Source: Helichrysum umbraculigerum
Taxonomy: Eukaryota > Streptophyta > Magnoliopsida > Asterales > Asteraceae
Length of the DNA stretch: 64,000 bases
Reading direction: 5' to 3'
Assembly (NCBI GenBank): GCA_949592205.1
Contig: CATIUR010000001.1
Coordinates: forward strand, 243,713,250-243,777,249
The notes below the pieces were generated by a model. It made no database searches. It was not told where the DNA came from and saw nothing but the letters and a program-made list of their open reading frames with translations. A program made the translations under genes and the position numbers. Positions 22,201 to 33,025 of this stretch are shown piece by piece (position 1 is the first letter of the stretch; each line of letters opens with the position of its first letter).

Positions 22201-23895
22201 GTGGTGTTTGCGTTGAAAATCTGGAGACATTATTTATACGGTACTAGTTGTGTTGTATGTACAGATCACAAAAGCCTCCAGTATATGTTTACTCAGAAAG
22301 AACTTAATATGAGACAGCGCCGATGGTTGGAATTGATTAAGGATTATGACTGTGAAATCCGATATCACCCGGGTAAAGCTAATGTGGTTGCCGATGCTCT
22401 AAGCCGAAATGTACCTTCCGACCGAATTTATTTCATGCGTTTGGAAATATCTTCTGATTTGATTTCTCAGTTGAAAGCTGCACAGTTAGAGGCATTGTTA
22501 GATCAAAATTTAAAATCTGAGATTTTGTTGAAACGAAAAGATTTATTGGTTGATGATTCTCGTGGATTGAAAACTTTTCAGTCTCGGTTTTGGGTTCCAC
22601 TGATTGGGGGACTTCGGGATTTGATATTGTCAGAGGCACACAAATCGAGGTTATCTGTTCATCCAGGGAGTACGAAAATGTACAATGATTTGAAACCACT
22701 GTATTGGTGGCCAACTATGAAAACCGATGTTGCTCGAATGGTGGAGACTTGTCATATATGTTCCCAGGTTAAAGCTGAACATCAGAAGCCTTATGGTTCA
22801 TTGAAATAGTTAGATATTCCGGAATGGAAATGGGAGCACATTACTATGGATTTCGTTACCAAATTTCCCCGCACTCAGAAAGGTAATGATATGATATGGG
22901 TGATTGTTGATAGATTAACCAAGAGTGCACATTTTCTAGCCACCAGTGAGACGACATCGTTGACTCGACTTGCTCAATTGTACATTCATGAGATTGTTGT
23001 TAGACATGGTATTCCTTTATCCATTGTTTCCGATAGAGATTCCAGGTTTGTTTCTGGTTTTTGGCAGAGATTGCAACGTGAACTAGGTACCAGAGTTAAT
23101 CTTAGTACAGCTTATCATCCTCAGACAGATGGGCAGTCAGAACGTACTATTCAGACACTCGAGGATATGTTGAGAGCTTGTGTACTTGAGTATGGCGGTT
23201 CTTGGGATTCACACTTACCGTTGATAGAGTTTGCTTATAATAATTCTTATCATTCTAGCATTGGTATGCCGGCGTATGAGATGTTGTATGGGCGCCGTTG
23301 TCGAACACCTACATGTTGGTTAGAAGCGGGAGAAAAACAGTTTGCGGGTCCTGACATAGTTCAAATTACAGCTGACAAAGTTAAGATTGCTCGTGAGAAA
23401 CTGAAAGCGGCTCGTGATAGATAGAAACAGTATGCTGACCCACGTAGGCGACCTGTTGTTTTTGTTGAAGGTGAACTTGTGTATTTAAAAGTTTCTCCAT
23501 GGAAGGGTGTTATTAGATTTGGTAAACGTGGGAAATTAGCTCCTCGTTATATTGGCCCATTTAGAATCCGGCAAGTGATTAATGAACAATCGGTTTCTTT
23601 AGATCTTCCGCCTGAATTAGCCGGTATTCACGATACATTTAATGTTTGCTATTTAAGAAAATGCAATGTGGAGGATCAATCCCAAATCCTTCCTTTGCAA
23701 GATCTTCGTGTTGACTCAAGTAAGAAATTGGTTGAGGAACCTGTCGAGCTTTTAGATAGAAAAGTGACCAAATTACGTAGAAAAGAAATTCCTATGGTTT
23801 TGGTTAAGTGGAAACATAGTTTGGGTGCGGATCTCACTTGGGAAACGGAGGAGAGTATGCGGGTTAGATACCCTAATTTATTTGTGTCTAGTTAG
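19255..23895 (+). pseudogene. gag-pol polyprotein with chromodomain, two nonsense codons
   Basis: A single frame encodes the whole retrotransposon machinery. In order it has gag (19255-20280), three zinc knuckles (20290-20445, the last two C-X2-C-X4-H-X4-C), protease with D-S-G (about 20629), reverse transcriptase with IDDIL (about 21637-21651), RNase H (YCDASH, about 22073), and an integrase HHCC zinc finger (about 22640-22770). The catalytic core follows (MDFV near 22848, SDRDSRF near 23029, SERT near 23137), then a C-terminal chromodomain (about 23785-23890). The start at 19255 (MADNEP) is preferred over the upstream ATG at 19228, because the related gag in element 1 begins with the same motif. 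TAG codons at 22807-22809 (before the integrase core) and 23422-23424 (after it) interrupt the frame. Everything else is open, so inactivation is recent. No gag-pol frameshift is needed, as is usual for this chromovirus group. Confidence 0.95.
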
Positions 23896-23914
23896 ATTTC
23901 GGGACGAAATCTTT

Positions 23915-23930
23915 CTAAGGAGGGGTGATT
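23915..23930 (+). other. Polypurine tract
   Basis: CTAAGGAGGGGTGATT immediately precedes the 3' LTR. It is the purine-rich site that primes plus-strand DNA synthesis. Confidence 0.85.
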
Positions 23931-25895
23931 TGTAACATCCCCAAATCGGGCCTAGGAGAAAAGGTATTTTATTTTAATTATTTATGTGATTTATAATTAT
24001 TACCTGTGTTTGATTTTAAATTTAATAGGTAAATGAGCCTCAGGAAATATTGTGACTATTGAAATGTTAGCTGTTTTAGATAATTTTAGGTGACGGTAAA
24101 ATAAAATAACTTTCTCGCGTTTGAAATTTAGGTTCCAGACAATTAGTTTAGAAGGGGTATAATTTAAGATTTCATGCAGTTGGGTTAAATGAAATGATCG
24201 ATCCCTTTTTGTTCTCACTTCTACCATTTTTGCCTAAATCTCTCAAGAACACACACCTAACTACAATCAAAGAAAAATCAAATTGGAACTGATTTCTTCA
24301 AGTGAAGACTGTGATTTTGAGTTTTTATCTTGCTCTTCATCTTCTTCATATCATCATCATCAAAGATTTGTAAGTGTATAATGCTCATTTTCATACATAA
24401 GCTTGAAATGTTGAATTAGGTCAAATTAATGATGGAATGGAGTAAGTTATACTTGAATATGTTTTGTGTTGTGATTATAAACTGAATTCTTGATTAATTA
24501 GGTTAAATTTCTTGTGTTTCATACTCTATTTGAATGAATGTGGGTTTGGTTGAAATTTGGGTAAAATGATGATGCATGTATGGATTTTGATGTTAGATGT
24601 TATTGTTTATTGTTACATTATGTTCATAGATGATATTGTGGTCAAATATGGGTAAAAGTTTGAGTACATAACTGCACTTGGTCGATTTTGAGTTTGTAGT
24701 TCGTAGTTGTAAGTTGCAGGTCTGTTTGGAGCTGAAAAGCTTTGAAACGCGATCCCACAACTTGACCTGGATCGCGTTCCTTAGTTATAAACTGGATCCT
24801 TCGTGTTTTGATCATGTAAACGCGATCCTGACCCTTAACGCGGATCGCGTTCCTTAGTGGTTTTCGGTAACATAATATTTTGTGAAGAGGAACGCGATCC
24901 CAACCCCCTGAACTGGATCGCGTTTGTCTTTGTTATTTTGACAAATTTGATGTTCTCTGAAATTGTTAGAATTCAATACTTATATCATTTATCCATTGAT
25001 ATTTCTTGATTATTGATGTAAGTATTTAAGTACAGATATAATTTGAATTATGAAACAAGTTATTAACTTGTGTTTTGATTGTGTTTACAGAGGCACCGAA
25101 GACTCAATAAAATAAGATCTTTGAGTTTGGAGACTGAAACGAGACAGATGAGTGGTCTGGTTCTCACAGTTTAATTTTGGTTTTAACAGTTAGTTACATC
25201 AATTTTAAGTTGATAGTATTGATTGAATTATTGATAAGTTGATGATAGAATTATTGATCGTATTTGTTGATTTATAGATTGATTGATTTCTAGTGAATGA
25301 TTCCATGATAGGTTGGAATGATAGAGGTCAATTATGTTGGGTTTAGTCGCTATAGGTTAATCTTTATGGGTTGGATGAACATTCGTTGTGAATTAGTCCA
25401 TATTGATTAAAGATAGCAATAAACTATCGGTAAAATCTCTGTATTGGCATGCAGTTGATTATTAAGTGTTCTTGGAGTGCCACCGCGGACTGAGGGTATC
25501 TCAAGAACCACCGATCCTCTGTTTTGATTGTTTATTTTAGTTGATTGTTGTGATTGATTGTTATGCTAAGTTAGATTGTAAGACTTAGTTTACTCACTTA
25601 GCTTCGTGCTAATTCCCCACAATACTTTTGCAGGTTAAATTTTTGGGTTGTTTGGGACGTGTTGAAGGTTTGAAGAAATGTTTGCCAAGTTGAACTCTGA
25701 TCGTTTTGTTATTACTTGTTTTGTTAAATAACACCAAGTCGATAATTATCGTTTGTAACTATATCTAAATTTTAGAACATATGTAATGTTTTGGTTGGTG
25801 ATATCGTGACATCTATGAATATATTATATATGGGATTTGCGCTTCCGAAAAATATATATAAAAAAAAATGGTGTCTTAAATCGTGGGGTGTTATA
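23931..25895 (+). repeat. 3' LTR of the complete chromovirus
   Basis: 1,965 bp, nearly identical to 17119-19083, ending GGGGTGTTATA followed by the ACCAT duplication. It retains the GTAAGT donor at 24370 that the 5' copy has lost. Confidence 0.95.
24746..24924. repeat. Three AACGCGATCC/GGATCGCGTT hairpin pairs (3' LTR)
   Basis: Exact positional counterpart of 17934-18112. A substitution in the second unit lies in the loop, next to the right arm (AACGC versus AACCC), and the 10-bp arms are intact. Confidence 0.92.
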
Positions 25896-26717
25896 ACCAT
25901 TCCCTTTGCCAAAATCATAAAACCCATTTCTAAACCATTAGATCACTTATTTGAAATCAATTCACATTTCAAACATATAACACAAGATTCAAGCTAGACA
26001 ATCAATTCATAGCATCATGTATTACCACGAAATCATCATATAACATCATATAAACTCAATAATTAACTCAATTCATCAATTTCTATTAAACCTAGTCTCA
26101 TGTAATAAACCCACTTACTTTTCAAAAGTGAAGAAGATGATGAATAGAATAAGATGGAACCAACTTGTTTGAATCACCACTTCAACTTAACTAGTTCTTG
26201 ATCAATGATTTTTGATTTGAATTTTAAAGATTTGGAGCTAGGGTTTTGATCTTGATCTTCAAAGAAAATGAAAAAGGGAAAGTAACCAAATAAAAAGGGT
26301 CGGCCCCTTTTTAAACCGACTTAACATTTTGGGCATTTTATACCCGTCCTAATTCTATTGTCTGGCACTTTAATACCAATTGCGAAAAATTTATTTTATT
26401 GTACCGTCACCTTTAATAAATTAAACCAAGCAACATTTTATTTATCACAATAAGTCCTAAAACCTATTTCACCAAGTTTCACAATAAACCCATTAATAGC
26501 AAATGAAATCTAAAACAATTAATTACTCAATTTAAATAGAAAAATACCAGGCCACTGGAGAGGATGTTACATCCGGCATGTCGCGGGCGGCCGGAGGTGG
26601 CTGTTCAAGGAAGAAGTAGATCTAGGATTTTCAAAAAACCGAGGGGAGCGTATTCTTTGTTAGAGAGAGAAAATACAAGCAATAAATACTTATAGCTTCA
26701 TTTTTAGTGTGAAATAA

Positions 26718-26747
26718 ACCCGTGTAATACACGGGTAGATAAGCTAG
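26718..26747 (+). mobile_element. Helitron-type 3' terminus
   Basis: A perfect hairpin ACCCGTGTAATACACGGGT (26718-26736) is followed after 7 nt by CTAG and then T, the form of a Helitron 3' end. The matching TC 5' end was not found. The element body may include 14876-15637 and 26577-26717. Confidence 0.65.
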
Positions 26748-27458
26748 TAAAATATAAAACAATCGAGTGTGTATTAATAATTTTTTTAGCCTGGGTCCAT
26801 TTAGATGTGATTGTCTTCAAATAATTAATTACGACTATAAAGTTATTTGGACTATATAATATATATCATCTCAAAAAAGTTATTCTCCAAATGTGGATCG
26901 CTGGATCAGCTTTTGATGAACTGATTTGAGATTCTCCAAATGCTTTTACTTATTTAAAGTTGAACAACTTTATTTAGAACGGAAAGGAAATAGCTGTTGG
27001 TCTTCTATCATAATTTTCTTGCAAGGATGATACTTCGAAGGACTTTTAAGCTTTATTCTTTTGCGAGACTATTTTTCTTTTCTTTTCTTCTTTTTCTGTA
27101 ACGGTTGATTCATAAGTGAAAAACAGTAAATTGCATCGATGGTTTTTACATGATTTATATATATATATATATATATATATAGGGTTTGTATCATATAGAA
27201 TAAACATTATCGTAGACTAGATAGAATAAAGTTATATTCAAATATAATCAAAGGAGTACTTTGGGTATTTGCTATTTCCTCCTCTTTTATTCATATTTAA
27301 GACTTCATTTAATCTCTCTCTCCACTAAACTGACAGCATATCAAAACCATTTCATTATTAATTTTCCTCTCTATCTCTATGTTTCTACCTCTCTTTTTTT
27401 CTTGCACGACCAAATAGATATTTATTCCTCACTTTTCAATTGTACTCCGTATTTCGTT

Positions 27459-27528
<70 letters not shown>

Positions 27529-27958
27529 TGTATGTACGTCAAAGTTAAAACTTTTTTTGTGTGCATCATCACTTATCGAATATATATGTGAATCACTCTT
27601 TGAATATGTGTGAATCAAAATTTGAATAAAAAATTGAATATGAATCATAAAAATTTGACGTGAATCACTCGAATATATGTGAATCAAAATTTGAATATGT
27701 GTGCATCAACTTTTTTCCCAGGAATCATCATTAATAATGAAAACGTATGTGCGTCAACATTTTGTAGGTATGTCATCAGTTTTTCTTGACAAGTGCCTAG
27801 GAATAAATTTTTTAGCGAAGTGCACGTCAAACTCTTGTGAATCAACTTTGAAAAGAATTGATCTGTATTAATGTGTATTGAAAACTGGCATGTTAAAACA
27901 AACGAACTTTCAAAGCAGACTAAAAAGTGTTGTTGGTAATTACCAGTTTTACCCCTTG
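26748..27958. repeat. AT-rich spacer with two TA microsatellites
   Basis: No gene seen. (TA)n runs lie at 27156-27181 and 27462-27523. From 27555 to 27900 short phrases such as GTGAATCA and TTTGAATATGTG recur irregularly, a degenerate simple repeat of no known class. Confidence 0.7.
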
Positions 27959-28150
27959 TTTTTTTTTTGGAAACGGCAAATAACACCTGCGGGCCAGTAA
28001 TGGAGTATCATCGTGCCACCACTACCAGCCCATATATTGCCTCACCTAGGAAAAACCACCACATGACTCGAACCCGAGACCTATGGGTAAAACCTCGTGC
28101 ATCACAACCAGCTGAGCTGGTGATCATTTGCTTACCCCCTGCTATCAAAA
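27959..28150 (-). mobile_element. tRNA-derived SINE
   Basis: On the minus strand a pol III box A-like AGCTCAGCTGG (28111-28120 region) and box B GGGTTCGAGTC (28065-28075) are spaced as in tRNA-derived SINEs. A unique body ends in an A-run (plus-strand T-run 27959-27968). Confidence 0.8.
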
Positions 28151-28193
28151 TGTCTAATTAAAATAATTAAATATTAAATGTTCATATTTATTG

Positions 28194-28312
28194 CCAATGA
28201 TCTCTTACCAAAGTGGTAAAAGTGAGGTGGGAGGCTTGCCTCCCTGGAGGTCTGGGGTTCGAGCCCAGGCAGTGGTGTATGGGGGAAATTAAATTTGGCC
28301 GTTCAAAAAAAA
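28194..28312 (+). mobile_element. tRNA-derived SINE with 18-bp target duplication
   Basis: Box A-like ACCAAAGTGGTAAAA (about 28207-28221) and box B GGTTCGAGCCC (28256-28266) are followed by an A-tail. The flanks carry a perfect 18-bp duplication AAATGTTCATATTTATTG (28176-28193 and 28313-28330), the mark of LINE-dependent insertion. Confidence 0.9.
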
Positions 28313-28975
28313 AAATGTTCATATTTATTGATCAAATGATGAATCCAATGGTCCACGTTCTATTTTATTTATTCTATCCTAAACATTGTTTCACAATATA
28401 TATTTGTTACATTTTCAGTTCAATAAGTTTACGTTTGCTCGAAAATGATCATTCCTCCACCTTAAATGACTAATATGTCATTTTCGCATATTCAAGATTC
28501 AAATGGATAAAGGGCACTTTAGTCATTTTAGGTGACCGAAGGAAGCAAAAGTAGGTTTTTAATCCATGTATATACATGAGACGTTGATTGTTTAATTAAA
28601 CTTTATTTTTTTTTAAATTTTAAATCTAATTAAAATAGAATACCTAGTTGATTAATTAATGATGTCATAATTAAGTTTCCTACATTATATTTAAGATGTA
28701 AAAAATGTGAAAAAAAAAATATATAAAGACAAATTTCGTGAATCGTTGTAACTACATGGACCGTACCATTTATGATATTTACTCTTATTTTAGTATTTTA
28801 CCATTCCAAAATGCCAATATATTGTCTCAAGTGAAATAAGACATAAAATACCAAGAAACGATAGTATATTTTTTGGGATTAAACTCACTAATTAAGTATT
28901 ACTAATTGATTTTGTGTAAAAGGCAATATAATACTATATCTAACTGATAAAAGTACATATAGTTGTAAACATGTA

Positions 28976-29226
28976 CTCCCTCCGTCCCGTATCTATTGTC
29001 CACTATTCCTTTTTTGGATGTCCTAATTTAATTGTCCACTTCCATAAATGAAAAAGAATAATGAGATAAAGTTCATTTATGCCCCTAATTTATATATGTA
29101 AGACAAAAAGGTATGTAAAAAGTAAAAGGTAAAATTGTCTTGTTACCAAAAAGTAAGAGAGATAGTGATGTTTTTCTTAAACTGCATGTTTTTTATCTGG
29201 GGACAATAAAATTGGAACGGAGGGAG
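28976..29226. mobile_element. Stowaway-type MITE
   Basis: Ends CTCCCTCCGTCCCGTATCTATTGTCC and an inverted end GGAACGGAGGGAG. A left TA duplication is present, while the right one is TT, so it has mutated. Confidence 0.8.
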
Positions 29227-29404
29227 TTTAATTAATACGAGTACATTTTTAATAATACGGAGTAATAATTAAATGTCTATTGTAAGTGTTAAACTATCAT
29301 CTAATATCAATTGGTGAACCTTATGAATAGTATATTTTGTCTTTTTCTAGCTTATATATTAATATTTATAATTAATATTTCTATTTTACTACATATTAAT
29401 TTGA

Positions 29405-29475
29405 TAGCTTAAATGGTAAAATAAAAAGTTGCTTTCCTTTGTCATGTGGGTTCGATTCCAGCTAGAAGCTTTTTC
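29405..29475 (+). other. tRNA-like / SINE head fragment
   Basis: TAGCTTAAATGGTAAA and GGGTTCGATTCC resemble pol III boxes A and B, but flanking segments do not form an acceptor stem, so it is not called as a tRNA gene. Confidence 0.4.
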
Positions 29476-31612
29476 TTTATTATATTTTTTTCAAATAGTA
29501 GGTGGGCAGCGGGCTTTATATTTGAGCATTTGTTTTTTTTTTAAGTGTTTTTTTTTTCTTTCTAATCTTGTATATTTTATGTTATAAAAGTTACTATATT
29601 TTGTTGAAACTTTTTACTCCTTTACTTGAAATATTAAATTTCATTTGCAACGATTTATAAATTTTGAATGTTTCGTTTGATATGTGGTATAATTTTCAAT
29701 TTACTTTTCCTCTTTGTAAATAGTTTATTGTTAAAAATGTTTTTATTACATGTAATAATTAAGTTATAGAAATCATTATTACTAATTTTAGAATACATTA
29801 ATATATATTAAATGTCATACTTATATTTTATAAGTGTTTATTTATTCTTGGATTTTAACTTATCGTGTTTTTTACTATACTTAATCCTTTGAGAATCGTT
29901 AATTATGATGTTAAGATAACATGTATACATAAGATAATTTTATCATATTGTAAGCTTATACTCTTTTTGGGAATGTCTTTGAAGGTGGTTAACTACCCAA
30001 AGTATTCAAGTTATAATGGCCTCAAAAATATATATACATACTTATAGTTTGATAGATAATTTGATACTAAATTAAGGAATATAATATAATCGATCCGATT
30101 ATTTTAAATTTGATTTGGTCATAGAAAAAAATTAAGCATTTTACCATATTACCAATTATGTATTGTAATTAGCCTTTAATTATATGGTCACTCTTTCATG
30201 ATAAACAACTTTTCCTTAGAGTCTCCAAAAATTTGAAGGTGTTCATGACTCCTTTACATTAAATAAAAACTTATATATTTTGGATTTTTAAATTAATACA
30301 ATTTATTTTAATTCACCATTCTAAGAAAATTAATTGTTAAACATACTTATCAATTCTTTAACATATACTCCGTATATTGTTATGTACGCTTTTATGAATA
30401 TATAGTCAATATAATGTACATTGCTATAATTTTTTAAAACGCATCGAACATGATCCAAAATATAATTATTTCTCGATGCAAAACTTGGTAATAAAAATCT
30501 ATTATTATCATTTCTTTAACAATTATATATAGCATATGAGTATAGCTTAATTATGTTAAATTCATCCCGTCGCAACGCGAACGCATACAATACCTTGTTT
30601 ATATCACATCACATAAGTTATAGCTAGAGCTAACTAACACGTTTTTTATTAATAAATCCCATCTTCCTAATAATAAATAATGACACGTTATATTATTAGA
30701 AAATTATTAGCACAAGTATAAAAAGAATATCGATAATCTTACTTTTTACTTCGTAATATATCTCTTTTATATAGTTGATAGTTGATAGTTGATTGAGGTG
30801 ATAATAACTAAGATCATATAAGTCCAGAATCCGGATATGGGATCAATGCAAGCTAGGCCAAATAAGATCATATCCAGTTCAGATTCTTGTCATTGCGCGC
30901 ACCTGCACCAAATTGTCCCCAAAGATGTGTGTGGCTAAGGCTAAGGGCTAACAAAACACATCTAGAATAAAGTACTAAAAACTCTTGAAATAAAAGTTTT
31001 TACAAATAGTTTTTTAACAAACTATTGTTACATGTAGCTACCAGTTCTAGTCGGTTGTTGTCAAATAATTTCTAAACTTCGGTAAAATTTAAGAAGTTAA
31101 TTATGAGTTTAAGTTAATTTGATTGATGACGATGTTTTAAACGCTTATATCGATAAAACATTTCAAGTTTGTCGTTTAGAAGAATTACGTTGACTGAAGA
31201 ATATCATGGCATTGGCTTTTCAATCCCCCTTTTCAATTATTCTTGTTAAGATATTTATCGAATTAACTAAAAAAATGAGTACTAAAAAACAATTAGTTTG
31301 AGTTGTGTATATACAAGGGCGGAAACATGGCGGAGCAGGTGACAATCGTATATTTTGGTGTCGGTCTAATGCTTCGACTTGGAGTTATAAGGACGATCGT
31401 ACTATCTTGGAACGTGAGAATTCAAGACAGTCCTATATATGATAGATATACAGAGCAATTTTTTCCTTAATTTTTTAATACTTTGTATTGATTGATTGAT
31501 ACTTTTAGTTTTATACTTGTATTGTACGTAGTAGTTTTTTACTTGCAATACACATCGATTTTTATATCATTGTACATTTTTAACTCTCAATTTTTTTATG
31601 TATGTAGACATA
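29476..31612. other. AT-rich intergenic spacer
   Basis: No gene, long repeat or clear element end was found. A CCCGTCGCAACGCGAACGC phrase near 30567 resembles degraded Helitron-type 3' ends elsewhere in the window (57748), without the final CTAG. Confidence 0.6.
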
Positions 31613-31621
31613 ATTATCTAT

Positions 31622-31834
31622 GGGCTTATTGTTTGTAAATGTATCGAAGTTGTCCGAAAATGCTTTTGTATGCATCCATGTTCAAAATGTTCTATTGTAT
31701 GCCTCTAACATACTAATCGCTTCTTTTGTGTGTATTAATTAACAGACTAATGTTGTTTTGTGTACGTGGCACTTGTTAATCCTTATTTTTGGCACCTGGC
31801 ATCCACGTAGGTGCCACGTAGATGCCTCGTCACT
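31622..31834 (+). repeat. MULE left terminal inverted repeat
   Basis: Inverse of 37393-37605 over 213 bp, including the internal palindromic GGCATCCACGTAGGTGCC stretch. It presumably carries the promoter of the GRF gene that starts 75 bp downstream. Confidence 0.93.
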
Positions 31835-31908
31835 CAAAAATAATGTATCAAACTTTACATATACATAGATAAACTCATTTGCTCCCGTACCTTCCGAGCT
31901 TCAAAATT

Positions 31909-32472
31909 ATGTCGTCTTCTTCAACAAATAGTCGAATTGCAAATCGTTTGCCCCGTGTTTGTAATTGTGGCCATCGATTGTACGTTCGCACATCATGGAC
32001 GTTCAAAAACCCAGGTAGAAGATTCATTGGCTGTCCCGTATACGTAAGTTTTTGTGCCCTAATTTTCAAAATTTGAAATTGTGCAAAATTGGTACTTCAT
32101 TTGGACAGCGATGTTCCTAGATTATAAGTATCATATAAAAGTAGTCTGTTGATTATGATTAATTTGTAGGACAAACGGTATAAATGTGACGTGTACGAAT
32201 TTCTTGATGAGGACCTTCCAAGTGATTACTACAAAGAATTGTTGTACGGAATGCGTCTGGAAAATACAAAATTGAAGACTGATTCAGCAAATAATGTGGA
32301 AGTTGAAGATGTTGAGGTTGTTCGAAAGTTGAAGATCGAGAAGGAAAAGTTAATTGAAGAGATGAGTTTGAAAAACTCTAAACTCAAGCTGGTTCAACAA
32401 TGTTTGAATGTGGTACTAGGAGTTGTTATTATGTTAAGTGTAGTTGTATGTATCTTGGTAATGAAGGTATGA
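31909..32472 (+). CDS. GRF zinc-finger, tail-anchored protein (MULE second gene)
   Basis: Two exons, 31909-32043 and 32170-32472, joined by a 126-nt intron (GTAAGT...TTTGTAG), give 145 residues. Residues about 15-55 form a GRF-type zinc finger: C-N-C-G near the start, TSWT, NPGRRFIGCP, then a final C before the acidic EFLDED. About residues 75-115 are charged and heptad-like (coiled coil). The last 22 residues, about 120-142, are hydrophobic (LNVVLGVVIMLSVVVCILV), a likely tail-anchor. GRF fingers bind nucleic acid in other proteins (for example topoisomerase III and NEIL3). The function here is unknown. Both splice sites and the frame are intact, unlike the transposase. The ATG at 31909 is the first in frame. 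It could be a captured host gene or a MULE accessory gene. Confidence 0.8.
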
Positions 32473-33025
32473 TTTAATCCCAAATTTCATGTACTGCAAT
32501 GTTTGTAGGTTTTTGTGATGTATTTTGGGGCACATTTTGTAATGAAATGTTGGAGGAGGTATTGAAATGAAGCTATGGTTTAACCTCCATATTATCAAGT
32601 ACATTATGGCACATATTAGTTCTACATTATGTCACATAAACAACCTGCAAATTATCAACTACATAACCTGCAAATTACCAAGTACATAACCTGCAAATTA
32701 TCAACAACATTTGATGGGTAACATTAAAGTTCAGAAGTAGCATAATAATCAAACCATTATGGCTGGTGATTGCCATTAACATAATTAAGTAGTTAAGTTC
32801 TTACATACATAAGTAATTGACTTCTCCAACTGAAGTAGTCTAAGTGAAAGGCATAGTACCAATGCCATTCACATGCTACTTACATGGGTACAAAAGAGTT
32901 AATGTTTGATGCCCTTACATACAATAACTTAAGCAGACATAAACAATCACACATACTTGGATCAGTTTAAGTATATATTGATCAACAAAATATGGTGACC
33001 CAAAAATACAATCTTCCCACGCCAG
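32473..33025. other. Convergent 3' region between the two MULE genes
   Basis: Non-coding, with a short repeated phrase AACCTGCAAATTA(T/C)CAA(C/G) near 32640-32705. It presumably holds the polyadenylation sites of both genes. Confidence 0.6.

Larger units (their letters stand above)
17119..25895 (+). mobile_element. Near-complete Ty3/gypsy chromovirus, Tekay/Del-like
   Basis: The 8,777-bp element has two 1,965-bp LTRs, a tRNA-iMet primer site, one gag-pol frame ending in a chromodomain, a polypurine tract and a perfect ACCAT duplication (17114-17118 and 25896-25900). I counted about 17 LTR-LTR substitutions outside one A-rich tract, near 1% divergence. With a commonly used plant LTR rate of about 1.3e-8 per site per year this suggests insertion within roughly the last half-million years. 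It sits inside the older solo LTR at 15638-26571. Two in-frame TAG codons in the integrase part make it non-autonomous now. Confidence 0.96.
15638..26571 (-). mobile_element. Solo LTR split by a complete chromovirus
   Basis: On the minus strand this begins TGTAACATCC at 26571 and ends GGGGCGTTATA at 15638, with TCCGG duplications (15633-15637 and 26572-26576). Its interior is interrupted at 17114-25900 by the complete element and its ACCAT duplication. Net length is about 2,152 bp. A GTAAGT donor at 26118 and a TTCTCAG acceptor ending at 16441 enclose about 896 nt net, as in sister LTRs. Confidence 0.92.

Noticed and set aside
27261..27548. 95-codon frame ending in alternating Tyr-Ile
   Set aside because: It translates the TA microsatellite. 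No family or start context supports it.
29405..29475. Possible tRNA gene
   Set aside because: It has box A and B-like words, but no acceptor or anticodon stems pair. The same holds for 52398-52487 and 56755-56830. SINE fragments are more likely.
31875..32069. Minus-strand frame opposite the GRF gene exon 1
   Set aside because: It is an antisense shadow. The plus strand has the conserved GRF motif and correct splice sites.
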